DNA of 64,000 nucleotides. Source: JBBBNV01 sp037137075. GTDB lineage: Bacteria > Bacillota > Bacilli > Paenibacillales > NBRC-103111. A program made the position numbers and the translations under genes. Numbering within the stretch: the first letter of the stretch is position 1; every line of letters begins with the position of its first letter. The stretch spans positions 620,001 to 684,000 of the forward strand of contig NZ_JBBBNV010000001.1 of assembly GCF_037137075.1 (NCBI RefSeq), read 5' to 3'. This document shows positions 50,659 through 59,116 of this stretch, one piece after another. Under the pieces are notes generated by a model. It was not told the origin of the DNA, did no database searches, and saw nothing but the letters and a program-made list of their open reading frames with translations.

Positions 50659-52674
50659 TTACTTCACTCTGGCTCCAACCGGAATGTCCTCGCTTACCGT
50701 TGCCAGTGTCAACGCATCTCCGTCGGAGGCGGCAAGAATCATGCCCTGCGACAGCTCGCCCCGCAGCTTGACCGGCTTCAGGTTGGTCACGCAAATGACT
50801 TTGCGGCCGACCATTTGCTCCGGCGTGTAAAATTTGGCGATGCCTGAAACAACCTGGCGCTGCTCCGTGCCGAGGTCGAGCTGAAGCTTAAGCAGCTTGT
50901 CCGCCTTCTTCACCGGCTCAGCCGCAATGACCTTCGCGACCCGCAGCTCTACGTTCATGAAGTCGTCAATCGAAATTTCCGGCATTTGCGCTTCTTCCGC
51001 TTCTGTCGCATTCCCGGCCTCCGGTGCCGCTGCCCCCGACTTGGCCACAGCTTCACCCGGCTTGGCCTCGGCGGCAGGAACTGCACCGCCTGTCATCGCA
51101 GCAACAATGTGCGCTATCTCCGGCTCAGCCTCCAGACGCGGGAATAACGGTTCTGCCTTACGCACCTTCGTTCCGTAAGGCAGCTGGCCGAACGCGCGCA
51201 AGCTTTCCCACGAAGTCAGCGCGCCCTGCTCTATACCGAGCTGATGCCAGATTTGGCCCGGGCTGCGCGTCAGGAACGGCTGAAGCAGAACGGATACGAT
51301 CCGGAGCGATTCGGCCAGGTGGCACATTACTGAGCCAAGCGTATCCCGGCTGCTTTCATCCTTAGCCAGCACCCATGGCTGTGTCTCGTCAATATATTTG
51401 TTTGTGCGGCTGACCAATTGCCAAATCGCTGCAAGCGCAATGGAAAACTCCAGCTTCTCCATCGCCTCCTCCACTTTGGCCACGGCGGCGCGGGCCGTCT
51501 CCTGCAGCGGCCCGTCAAACTCGGTGGCCCCTGTCACAAGCGGCGGAATCGTGCCGTCGAAATATTTGTCAATCATCGCTACAGTACGGTTCAACAGGTT
51601 CCCCAAATCGTTAGCGAGATCATAGTTAATCCGCTCTACAAATGTCTCCGGTGTAAACGTGCCGTCGGAGCCAAATGGGATTTCCCGGAGCAGGTAATAA
51701 CGCAGGCTATCCAGACCGTAACGGTCAATCAGCTTCACCGGATCGATGACATTTCCTTTGGACTTGGACATTTTGCCGTCCTTCGTAATAATCCAGCCGT
51801 GGCTGAACACCTGCTTCGGCAGCGGCAGGTCAAGCGCCATCAAAATGATCGGCCAGTAAATCGTGTGGAATCTGACGATCTCCTTACTCATCAAATGTAC
51901 ATCAGCCGGCCAAAATTGATTATACAGCGCTGGATTGTCGGTATCATAGCCCAGCGCCGTGATGTAATTGGTCAATGCATCGATCCAGACATAAATCACA
52001 TGCTTCGGATCGCTCGGGACTTTAATCCCCCAGTCAAAGGTCGTCCGCGATACCGCCAAATCCTCCAGACCCGGCTTGATGAAATTGTTGATCATTTCAT
52101 TTTTGCGGGATTCCGGCTGAATAAATTGCGGATGCTCTTCATAAAACTGGAGCAGACGATCCGCGTATTGGCTCATGCGGAAATAATAAATCTCCTCATT
52201 GATCAGCTCCACCGGACGCCCGCAATCCGGACAATTCCCGTTCTCCAGCTGCCGCTCCAGCACGAACGATTCGCAGGAGGTGCAGTACCAGCCCTCATAG
52301 CTGCCCAAATAAATATCGCCTTGATCGAGCAGACGCTGGAAAATACGCTGAACAGTCTTCGTATGCCGTTCTTCGGTCGTGCGGATGAAGTCATCATTGC
52401 TGATGTCAAGCTTCTTCCAAAGCTCTTTAATGCCGATAACGATGTCATCCACCATCTGCTGCGGCGATACGCCTTTTTCCTTGGCCTTGCGCTCAATCTT
52501 CTGTCCATGCTCGTCCGTACCGGTCAGGAAATGGACGTCGTAGCCCCGCAAACGCTTGTAGCGCGCCATGGCGTCTCCCGCCACCGTAGAGTAAGCATGC
52601 CCGATATGCAGCTTATCGTTCGGGTAATAAATGGGTGTTGTAATGTAAAACGACTTGTTCTCCTGCTGTGCCAT
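50659..52674 (-). CDS. metG: Methionyl-tRNA synthetase
   Basis: Charges tRNA-Met. The 671-residue enzyme has the HIGH-type motif PNDKLHIGHAYST (about 17-29), a zinc knuckle CTSCESFVLERQLENGNCPDC (CxxC twice, about 127-147), KMSKSKGN as KMSKS loop, an anticodon-binding helical domain and the C-terminal tRNA-binding OB domain (about 560-671, DFMNVELRVAKVIAAEPV). Regulated by the T-box leader upstream. TTAAGGAGG precedes the ATG. Confidence 0.97.
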   Translation of the reverse strand: MAQQENKSFYITTPIYYPNDKLHIGHAYSTVAGDAMARYKRLRGYDVHFLTGTDEHGQKIERKAKEKGVSPQQMVDDIVIGIKELWKKLDISNDDFIRTTEERHTKTVQRIFQRLLDQGDIYLGSYEGWYCTSCESFVLERQLENGNCPDCGRPVELINEEIYYFRMSQYADRLLQFYEEHPQFIQPESRKNEMINNFIKPGLEDLAVSRTTFDWGIKVPSDPKHVIYVWIDALTNYITALGYDTDNPALYNQFWPADVHLMSKEIVRFHTIYWPIILMALDLPLPKQVFSHGWIITKDGKMSKSKGNVIDPVKLIDRYGLDSLRYYLLREIPFGSDGTFTPETFVERINYDLANDLGNLLNRTVAMIDKYFDGTIPPLVTGATEFDGPLQETARAAVAKVEEAMEKLEFSIALAAIWQLVSRTNKYIDETQPWVLAKDESSRDTLGSVMCHLAESLRIVSVLLQPFLTRSPGQIWHQLGIEQGALTSWESLRAFGQLPYGTKVRKAEPLFPRLEAEPEIAHIVAAMTGGAVPAAEAKPGEAVAKSGAAAPEAGNATEAEEAQMPEISIDDFMNVELRVAKVIAAEPVKKADKLLKLQLDLGTEQRQVVSGIAKFYTPEQMVGRKVICVTNLKPVKLRGELSQGMILAASDGDALTLATVSEDIPVGARVK

Positions 52675-52812
52675 TGGCCTGCAGCCTCCTTAATCATAAT
52701 AACCGTGCGTAATGCCAAATCCTCGGCTTCGCCGCCTGGAAAAGCGGGCAACGCCCGTTCTGGCCATCGTAGAACGGCGTTGATGAGCATCTCCGCAAGT
52801 CTAAATAGAGCC

Positions 52813-53172
52813 ACAAAAAAAAGCCCGCGTCCTGCTGGGACGAGAGCTTGTTCTCACGTGGTACCACCCAAATTCCTCCGCGCGCTTCTCAGATTCAAGC
52901 AGCCTTCGGCGGCCTAACCTGAAGAGCAGGCAGAGCTTCGTGTGCCGTTTCTAAAGTGAACGGCTTCCCCCTTAACGCGGGGCCCACGCCATCCTCTTAC
53001 GGCCTTTGCCACACAGGCAGGACATTCTTCACCCGGGCTTCATCGCCGCTCGAAAACAGTTCCTCCCGGACCATCTTCAGACGCTTGCCTGTACCGGTTT
53101 TCAGCTGCCCCGGCTCTCTGCTGACAGGCTCCCTGCCTTACTTATCCGTTCACTGGAAAATATGCGCTTCCT
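52813..53172 (-). promoter_or_regulatory. Methionine T-box riboswitch of metG
   Basis: A leader of about 360 bases on the minus strand. The T-box sequence TGGGTGGTACCACG is at 52857-52870; the Stem I base pairs GGCAGG with CCTGCC, and directly before CCTGCC is the unpaired ATG (complement at 53023-53025), which fits a methionine specifier. A terminator hairpin with eight T ends the leader (about 52813-52845). When uncharged tRNA-Met binds, the antiterminator forms and metG is transcribed. Confidence 0.92.
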
Positions 53173-53178
53173 AACGTC

Positions 53179-53207
53179 AATATACCGAAACCGTGCTGCA
53201 CTGTCAA
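53179..53207 (-). promoter_or_regulatory. Sigma-A promoter of metG
   Basis: Minus-strand perfect TTGACA (53202-53207) and TATATT (53179-53184), 17 bases apart, just before the T-box leader. Confidence 0.85.
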
Positions 53208-53223
53208 GCCGGACAGCTTGCGC

Positions 53224-53487
53224 TCAGGCCAAATCATCCTTGACCCCGGCCGGGGGCGTCTTCGAAGCGGGAAGCTCAGGAACAGGATCGAAGCCGCCGG
53301 GATGAAACGGATGGCATTTGCATATCCGCTTGGCGGCAAGCAGGGAGCCCCGCCACGGCCCATGAAGCTCAATGGCCTCCAAGGCATATCTGGAGCAGGT
53401 CGGGTGAAACCGGCAGGTCGGAGGTTTAAGCGGAGAGATGACAGCCCGGTACACATAAATGGGCGCTTTCAGAAGCTTTTTCATCAT
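53224..53487 (-). CDS. yidD: Membrane protein insertion efficiency factor YidD
   Basis: An 87-residue protein with the DUF37 signature LLKAPIYVYRAVISPLKPPTCRFHPTCSRYALEAI and a following HGPWRGSLLAAKRICKCHPFHPGG (family cores; three Cys). It aids YidC-dependent insertion of inner-membrane proteins. Normally beside rnpA/yidC, here it stands between zur and metG. Start choice between two adjacent ATGs is arbitrary. Confidence 0.93.
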   Translation of the reverse strand: MMKKLLKAPIYVYRAVISPLKPPTCRFHPTCSRYALEAIELHGPWRGSLLAAKRICKCHPFHPGGFDPVPELPASKTPPAGVKDDLA

Positions 53488-53511
53488 GGGCGTAACCGCC
53501 TTTCTTCTCCC

Positions 53512-53946
53512 TTAATTGATGCCGCCGCCCGCTTCCTCACGGCAATCCTCACAATAGCCGTAAATTTCGAACTTGTGCCGGACAACCTGGAACGCATCGG
53601 GAATTCCGGTCAGCTCGCTCATCGGACAATAAACAAGTGGAATCGTTTTGTCACAGCCCAGGCAAAACAAATGATGGTGGTGATGGTGCTCGGAACAATG
53701 CACCCGGAACTTAATGCCTTCCTCGAATACAAACTGCTCCAGAATGCCCATATCATGCATAACCCGCAAATTGCGGTATACCGTATCAAAGCTGAGGCCG
53801 GAGTACGTCCTGCCCATAAATTCATATACATCCTTCGGTGTCAGGTAGCCCGGGCTATCCGCAAAAAGCTTGGCCAGAGTGCGGCGCTGATCCGTAATCC
53901 GCAGCCCGTTTTTGGCCATCACTTCAATCATTTCTTCCGCTTTCAT
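53512..53946 (-). CDS. zur: Zinc uptake regulator Zur (Fur family)
   Basis: A 144-residue Fur-family repressor. Winged-helix domain about 1-80 (GLSFDTVYRNLRVMHDMGILE), then the dimerisation domain with a His run HHHHHH (87-92), CLGC (95-98) and the structural zinc pair CEDC (132-135). Close agreement in GLSFDTIYRNL, GILE, HHHHHF, YQVSGHKFEIYG with B. subtilis Zur rather than Fur or PerR. It is 5 kb from the zinc transporter whose operator it should bind. GGGGGACAG precedes the ATG. Confidence 0.88.
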   Translation of the reverse strand: MKAEEMIEVMAKNGLRITDQRRTLAKLFADSPGYLTPKDVYEFMGRTYSGLSFDTVYRNLRVMHDMGILEQFVFEEGIKFRVHCSEHHHHHHLFCLGCDKTIPLVYCPMSELTGIPDAFQVVRHKFEIYGYCEDCREEAGGGIN

Positions 53947-53991
53947 GAGCTGTCCCCCACAATCTTGTCACGTTATTATTCATAATGCCCC

Positions 53992-54021
53992 AAAAAAAAG
54001 AACCCGTCAAATGACGGGCTC
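53992..54021 (-). terminator. Terminator after the siderophore-binding protein gene
   Basis: GAGCCCGTCA pairs with TGACGGGTTC, followed by eight T on the minus strand, 38 bases past the stop. Confidence 0.92.
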
Positions 54022-54058
54022 TGTACGGTCGCTCACTGACACGCTGTGCCAAGACCGA

Positions 54059-55057
54059 TTATTGAATGCCGAAGTGTTTTTTCAGATCGTCGAGCATCAG
54101 ATTCGCTGCTTTTACACCGCCGGCGGTATTCCAGATGTTATCGTCAACCTTGATGGCTTTACCGGCTTTCACGGCATTCAGGTTTTTCCAGAGCGGATCG
54201 CCAAGCCAATCTGTTTCAATTTTGGTCGCTTCGCCGTTTCCGGTTTCATAGGTGAAATAGAAGATCATATCCCCTTCCATCTCCGGAATGCGCTCTTTGG
54301 GCAGCTTCGTTGCCGCAAATTCGTTTTTGTTCTGTACATCCGGACGGGCCAGACCGATTTGATCCAAAATAATTCCTGCGAACGTATCTTTATAATAAAT
54401 ACGTGTATCTCCCGGCATAAAACGGACTAAGGAGATCTTGGTGCTCAGCTTGTCGCCGAGCTTTGTTTTAATATCAGCTGCTCTCTTATCGAAATCAGCA
54501 ATGACCTTGTCGCCCTCTGACGTTTTGCCCAGCACCTCGGCATAGAATTTGAAATTATCCTTCCATTGGCCGCGCAGCTTTTCCGAGAAAACGGTCGGCG
54601 CAATCGCTTTAAGCTGCTCATAAATTTTCTCGTGGCGCGTTTTGTTGCCGATAATCAGGTCCGGCTTGAGCGCGGCAATGGCTTCAACATTCGGCTCTCC
54701 TTCTTTGCCGACCGCGGTAACGCCCTGCATATCGTTTTTAATGTGTTCATACCACGGATTGCCTGTCCACGACTGAACAGCGCCGACGGGCTTCACTCCA
54801 AGCGCCAGAAGCGCCTCGGTGCCTTCGTTTGTCAAAATAACTACGCGCTGCGGGTTAGCCGGAACATCCGTTTCTCCCATAATATGCTTGATTTTACGCG
54901 GCTCAGCTTTGGCTGTTTCGGTGCTGCCGCCCTGCGCAGCCGGTGTCTGTTCAGCAGGCTTAGCGGTTCCGCATGCAGCCAGAACCAGCATCAATGCTGC
55001 TGCAATGCACAGGGTTCGCATAACCGCGGAGAAATTGGAAAATCGCTTCGAATTCAT
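54059..55057 (-). CDS. Iron-siderophore ABC transporter substrate-binding lipoprotein
   Basis: A 332-residue FecB-type binding protein: signal peptide with lipobox VLAACGT (Cys about 28), then two lobes joined by a long helix, with NPQRVVILTNEGTEALLALGVKPVGAV and the lobe end GIQ. It resembles B. subtilis YfiY/YhfQ, which bind hydroxamate siderophores; the ligand cannot be fixed from sequence. GGGGAG precedes the ATG at 55057. Divergent from the permeases with Fur boxes between. Confidence 0.9.
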   Translation of the reverse strand: MNSKRFSNFSAVMRTLCIAAALMLVLAACGTAKPAEQTPAAQGGSTETAKAEPRKIKHIMGETDVPANPQRVVILTNEGTEALLALGVKPVGAVQSWTGNPWYEHIKNDMQGVTAVGKEGEPNVEAIAALKPDLIIGNKTRHEKIYEQLKAIAPTVFSEKLRGQWKDNFKFYAEVLGKTSEGDKVIADFDKRAADIKTKLGDKLSTKISLVRFMPGDTRIYYKDTFAGIILDQIGLARPDVQNKNEFAATKLPKERIPEMEGDMIFYFTYETGNGEATKIETDWLGDPLWKNLNAVKAGKAIKVDDNIWNTAGGVKAANLMLDDLKKHFGIQ

Positions 55058-55101
55058 GTTGGTCTCCCCTATCATTGTGTTCATAAAGTGCGGCAATTGA
55101 A

Positions 55102-55116
55102 TGATAACAATTCTCA
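55102..55116 (-). promoter_or_regulatory. Fur box before the binding-protein gene
   Basis: TGATAACAATTCTCA matches the B. subtilis Fur consensus TGATAATnATTATCA at all but two positions (7 and 12), downstream of the minus-strand -10. Confidence 0.78.
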
Positions 55117-55132
55117 CCTGTTGCCGCTTATA

Positions 55133-55161
55133 AATATACTGATTTCAAACTGACCTGTCAA
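55133..55161 (-). promoter_or_regulatory. Sigma-A promoter of the binding-protein gene
   Basis: Minus-strand TTGACA (55156-55161) and TATATT (55133-55138) with a 17-base spacer. Confidence 0.82.
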
Positions 55162-55169
55162 CCGAATCT

Positions 55170-55184
55170 TGATAATGAGTTTCA
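55170..55184 (+). promoter_or_regulatory. Second Fur box, between the two promoters
   Basis: TGATAATGAGTTTCA, two mismatches to the Fur consensus. It lies just upstream of the minus-strand -35 and of the plus-strand -35. Confidence 0.65.
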
Positions 55185-55190
55185 CCATCA

Positions 55191-55219
55191 TTGACACATG
55201 AGAAATGTTCTCATAAAAT
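55191..55219 (+). promoter_or_regulatory. Sigma-A promoter of the permease genes with a Fur-like box in the spacer
   Basis: TTGACA (55191-55196) and TAAAAT (55214-55219) with a 17-base spacer. The spacer is itself the imperfect dyad TGAGAAATGTTCTCA (55199-55213), a weaker Fur match with four differences, so a bound repressor would block the promoter. Confidence 0.75.
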
Positions 55220-55263
55220 GAGGGGTGACTATAAGCTAGAGGCGGAAGAAGGGCTTACAAATC

Positions 55264-56271
55264 ATGGTTATTTTATTGCGTAACGGCTTACAAAAATGGA
55301 GCGGACTGGCAGGCGCTTTCGTCCTGATGCTCCTCTGTATGGCTGCCAGCGTACTGTTCGGCATCAAACAAATTCCTTTTCACACGATTATTGAAGCGTA
55401 TACCTCTTTTAACGGCTCCAATGAGCACCTCATTATTACAACTACACGGGTTCCCCGCGCCTTTATCGCTGCTGCGGTAGGTGCAAGCCTGGCGATGGCC
55501 GGCGCCCTGATGCAGGCGCTGACCCGCAACCCGCTCGCTTCTCCCACATTGTTCGGCATTAACAGCGGCGCCGCGTTTGCACTGGTGCTCGTGTCGGCGT
55601 TGTCCTCCTTGACCAGTCTGGCGCAGATCACATGGGTTTCCTTTATCGGGGCCGGAGCAGCTTCAATTATCGTGTACGCGCTCGGATCAGCAGGCCGGGA
55701 CGGCTTGACTCCGATCAAAATAACGCTGGCCGGAGCAGCCCTGACCGCGTTTTTCTCCTCCATGACATCCGGAGTTCTGCTTGTGAACGGCAAAACATTC
55801 GATCAGGTGCTGTCCTGGCTGGTCGGTTCCGTTGCCAACCGGGACCTGAGCACTCTGCTTGCAGTCCTGCCGTATTTGATTGCCGCCTGGATTGGCGCGC
55901 TAATTATTGCAGGTCCTGTGAACCTGATGGCCATGGGCGATGATGTAGCCAAGGGGCTCGGGCAGCGCACATTGCTGGTCAAAATCGTGTTATCCGTCAT
56001 CGTGGTCATCCTGGCGGGGGGAGCCGTCGCCATTGCGGGGCCGATTGGTTTTGTCGGAATTATGATCCCCCATCTGGCGCGCGCGCTTGTCGGCAATGAC
56101 CACCGCTGGCTGCTCCCGTTCTGCGGGCTGCTTGGCGCGGTGCTGCTGCTTGGCGCAGATGTAGGCTCCCGTTTCCTGATGTACGGAAAAGAAGTACCGG
56201 TCGGAGCTGTCACTGCAATCATCGGCGTGCCGTTCTTCGTGGTCATTGCAAGGAGGAAGAACAATGAGTAA
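55264..56271 (+). CDS. FecCD-family siderophore permease (first)
   Basis: A 335-residue permease with eight to ten transmembrane helices and the family blocks TRVPRAFIAAAVGASLAMAGALMQALTRNPLASPTLFGINSG, AGAALTAFFSSMTSGVLLVNG and GPIGFVGIMIPHLARALVGNDHRWLLPFC. Same layout as B. subtilis YfiZ. Its ribosome site is weak and far from the ATG. It overlaps the next permease by 8 bases. Confidence 0.92.
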   Translation: MVILLRNGLQKWSGLAGAFVLMLLCMAASVLFGIKQIPFHTIIEAYTSFNGSNEHLIITTTRVPRAFIAAAVGASLAMAGALMQALTRNPLASPTLFGINSGAAFALVLVSALSSLTSLAQITWVSFIGAGAASIIVYALGSAGRDGLTPIKITLAGAALTAFFSSMTSGVLLVNGKTFDQVLSWLVGSVANRDLSTLLAVLPYLIAAWIGALIIAGPVNLMAMGDDVAKGLGQRTLLVKIVLSVIVVILAGGAVAIAGPIGFVGIMIPHLARALVGNDHRWLLPFCGLLGAVLLLGADVGSRFLMYGKEVPVGAVTAIIGVPFFVVIARRKNNE

Positions 56272-57304
56272 CTATCGTACGTTCCGCACTCGCGGCCAAT
56301 CCTTCTCCATATTATGGAACAAAAAGCATGTCACGATATTATCCGTATTATTCATGCTTCTGTGCGCCGTATTTATAGTAAGTACAGGAATCGGCACGAT
56401 GAAAATCTCCCCGCTGGACGTAGTACGTGTTCTCATCGGCCGAGGAGAAGATACATATCAAGTCGTTATCACCCAGTTCCGCCTGCCGCGTATGCTTGTT
56501 GCGGTTATGGTCGGCGCTGCTCTGGCGGTATCCGGCGCACTGCTGCAGGGTATAATCCGCAACCCGCTTGCATCGCCCGATCTCGTCGGGATTACGGGCG
56601 GCGCTTCCGTGGCTGCTGTAAGCTTTATTATTTTCTGGGGCGGGACGCTCAGCATCCACCTGCTTCCGCTTGCGGCTATCAGCGGCGCTCTGCTGAGCGC
56701 AATGCTTATGTACGGGCTGGCATGGAAAAAAGGGGTCTCCCCGCTTCGAATGGTGCTTATCGGAATCGGCATTTCCTCAGCCTGCAGTGCGCTCAGCTCC
56801 GTTCTGCTGCTTGCCGGTCCGGTCCAGCAGGCGGGGCAGGCGCTCTCCTGGCTGACCGGAAGCGTCTACGGATCGTCCTGGAAGCAGGTTTGGCTGCTTT
56901 TGCCCTGGATGCTCGTTTTGCTCCCGCTCACGCTGCTGCTGACGCGTGATTTGAACGCCCAGTCGCTTGGGGACGATATCGCCTCCAGCATTGGAGGACG
57001 TGTACAGCGCCAACGCTTGGTGCTGCTTGCCCTTAGTGTGGCATTAGCCGGAGCAGCCGCGGCTATCGGCGGCGCAATCTCCTTCGTCGGCTTAATGGCC
57101 TCTCACATGGCCCGCAAGCTGGTCGGCCCGTCCTTCGGCGCATTGCTGCCGACAAGCGCTGTTATCGGCGCCTTGACTGTTCTGCTGGCCGATGTTGTCG
57201 CCCGGACGGCGTTTGCGCCGCTTGATTTGCCGGCCGGCATATTCACCGCCGCTATCGGCGCGCCGTTTTTTGTGTATTTGCTGTACCGCAGCGGCCGAAA
57301 CTAA
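56264..57304 (+). CDS. FecCD-family siderophore permease (second)
   Basis: A 346-residue partner permease with an unusually hydrophilic N-terminal segment of about 20 residues, then FRLPRMLVAVMVGAALAVSGALLQGIIRNPLASPDLVGITGG and GGAISFVGLMASHMARKLVGPSFGALLP. The frame starts six codons earlier but AAGGAGG is spaced for the ATG at 56264. Equivalent in order to YfhA. Forms the membrane heterodimer with the first permease. Confidence 0.92.
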   Translation: MSNYRTFRTRGQSFSILWNKKHVTILSVLFMLLCAVFIVSTGIGTMKISPLDVVRVLIGRGEDTYQVVITQFRLPRMLVAVMVGAALAVSGALLQGIIRNPLASPDLVGITGGASVAAVSFIIFWGGTLSIHLLPLAAISGALLSAMLMYGLAWKKGVSPLRMVLIGIGISSACSALSSVLLLAGPVQQAGQALSWLTGSVYGSSWKQVWLLLPWMLVLLPLTLLLTRDLNAQSLGDDIASSIGGRVQRQRLVLLALSVALAGAAAAIGGAISFVGLMASHMARKLVGPSFGALLPTSAVIGALTVLLADVVARTAFAPLDLPAGIFTAAIGAPFFVYLLYRSGRN

Positions 57305-57454
57305 TCAAAGCACCGTGTCATATCGCTTCCGGCCGAATGCTGGAACCCGGCAGATCACAGGACTTCATGGAAGTTAAATTGGAGACGAACCAGGATAACG
57401 CCAGCACAATAGCTGATTAACTATGAAAAAACTTTGAGACAGGAAGTGACGCGT

Positions 57455-58273
57455 ATGTCAACGCTGGAAGCCAAGCAGCTGACGCTTTCCTATGGAAATG
57501 GCCCGATTGTTGAAAATTTGAACTTGTCGATTCCAAACGGCAAAATCACGGTCTTTCTGGGCAGCAACGGGTGCGGCAAATCAACCCTGCTGCGTTCTAT
57601 GGCCCGGCTGCTCAAGCCCGAAGAAGGGTCCATTCTGCTTGACGGGAAACAAATCCTGAAGCAATCGACGCGTGAGGTGGCCAAGCAGCTGGCGATTTTG
57701 CCCCAAGGCCCTGTCGCTCCGGAAGGTCTGACAGTGCTGCAGCTGGTCAAGCAGGGCCGCTACCCGTATCAAAGCTGGCTCCAGCAGTGGTCTGAGGAAG
57801 ACGAGCGCATGGTCCGTAAAGCGCTGGTGGACACCAGGATGGACATGCTGGCCGACCGGGCGGTAGACTCCTTGTCGGGCGGTCAGCGGCAGCGCGCATG
57901 GATTGCGATGACCTTAGCTCAAGGAACCGGAACCATCCTGCTCGACGAACCGACCACCTACCTCGATATGACCCATCAAATCGAGATTCTGGATCTGCTC
58001 TTTGAATTAAATGAGAAAGAAAAACGCACCATTGTGATGGTGCTCCATGATCTGAACCTGGCCTGCCGCTATGCCCACCATATTGTGGCGATGAAGCAGG
58101 GCTCCGCCATTGCCGAAGGCAGGCCGGAGGACATTGTTACCCGTGAGCTGGTGCAGGAAGTCTTCGATTTGGAATGCGATGTGCTTCCGGACCCGCGTTT
58201 CGGCACCCCCATGATTATTCCCGGCGGCAAGGGCCGACGTGTTTCAGACGGTCTTGTAACGGCTACCGCCTAA
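57455..58273 (+). CDS. Siderophore ABC transporter ATP-binding protein
   Basis: A 272-residue FecE-type ATPase with Walker A GSNGCGKSTLLRSM, Q-loop LAILPQGPVAPEGLTV, signature DSLSGGQRQRAWIAMTLAQ and Walker B ILLDEPTTYLDM followed by MVLHDLN. AGGAAG precedes the ATG at 57455 (the frame opens at 57434). It follows the permeases by 150 bases, a gap with no promoter I could identify. Confidence 0.93.
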   Translation: MSTLEAKQLTLSYGNGPIVENLNLSIPNGKITVFLGSNGCGKSTLLRSMARLLKPEEGSILLDGKQILKQSTREVAKQLAILPQGPVAPEGLTVLQLVKQGRYPYQSWLQQWSEEDERMVRKALVDTRMDMLADRAVDSLSGGQRQRAWIAMTLAQGTGTILLDEPTTYLDMTHQIEILDLLFELNEKEKRTIVMVLHDLNLACRYAHHIVAMKQGSAIAEGRPEDIVTRELVQEVFDLECDVLPDPRFGTPMIIPGGKGRRVSDGLVTATA

Positions 58274-58571
58274 CTGAGCAAGGCTATCGCCGGGAGACGT
58301 TTGACTCTCCTTGGTCCCAATCGTATTGCTTGCCCGTTTATCGTACAAAGACTGCGTTTAGGAAGCACTTATGGTTGATTCACTTCGACGACGCAACACT
58401 GCGCGAGCGTCATAGCCCGCTTCCGCCGTTCGGCTCCTGTAACTCCGGTTCATTCGGAGTCACAGGGGCTTTTTGGCATCGCTTGTAGGCTTCCCTTCGG
58501 GATGCCCCGCATACAATTGCGGACATAATAAAGCATGTTTCTTTTACTTTGCTGGAGGAGGATGACTACAC
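58274..58571. other. 298-base spacer between the transporter and the next gene
   Basis: Apart from the terminator at 58433-58474 nothing is recognised. The first 160 bases form the 3' tail of the transporter mRNA. Confidence 0.5.
58433..58474 (+). terminator. Terminator of the siderophore transporter operon
   Basis: GCTCCTGT-ACTCCG pairs with CGGAGT-ACAGGGGC, then five T. Confidence 0.88.
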
Positions 58572-58835
58572 ATGTCCAATATGCATGTGCGAATGAACCC
58601 GTTTTCCGGAGAGCCGATTGAGGTTGGCGGCGTCTACAAAAATGAATGGGGCCGAGAGGAAACCCTGCGCAAAGGAGATATTTTCCCCTCTGATCCAATG
58701 CTCGGCGACACAACCTGGGAGCTCGTAAGCTACCATCAGGACAATGACAACCAGGTCGATTTGAACAAGCAAAGCCCGCATGATGAAAGCATCGGGAGCG
58801 GTTCCCGCGGTCATATCGATCGCGGCGATAAGTAA
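58572..58835 (+). CDS. Small hydrophilic protein, unknown function
   Basis: An 87-residue acidic, soluble protein without membrane segments. The middle reads GGVYKNEWGREETLRKGDIFPSDP and the tail is polar, His/Gly/Asp-rich. The GVY...KGD.FP pattern is reminiscent of YjzC-family small proteins but too short to assign. GGAGGAGG lies about 10 bases before the ATG, and flanking terminators on both sides make it a single-gene unit. Confidence 0.72.
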   Translation: MSNMHVRMNPFSGEPIEVGGVYKNEWGREETLRKGDIFPSDPMLGDTTWELVSYHQDNDNQVDLNKQSPHDESIGSGSRGHIDRGDK

Positions 58836-58897
58836 GCCGGGCCAAACACAAAGATGATACAGGATTGATGAATCCCATTTAATTTAAGCCAACACAG

Positions 58898-58943
58898 AAG
58901 AAAGCTTCCAGCCCTGTCTCATCAAGGCACTGGAAGCTTTCTT
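58898..58943 (+). terminator. Terminator after the 87-residue gene
   Basis: Perfect 14-base arms AAGAAAGCTTCCAG and CTGGAAGCTTTCTT, then GTTTAG. By sequence it can work in both directions, so it may also serve lipM, 170 bases away. Confidence 0.82.
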
Positions 58944-59116
58944 GTTTAGTACTGCGTTTTTCGACAAGGCTCTGCACGCGATGTCGCAACATGCGCTTAC
59001 CCGGGAAATAAACTGAAAATTAATTTCCCGCGTTCCCGCCTTTCCTGTTGACTTCATCCGCTCCATTTGAACGTTCCATGTACAAGCCCGGCCCTTTCCA
59101 CATTTGAACAAGGCCG

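Noticed and set aside
51418..52917. 499-codon plus-strand open frame opposite metG
   Set aside because: Lies fully antisense to metG and its T-box; composition is that of a shadow frame in GC-rich coding DNA.
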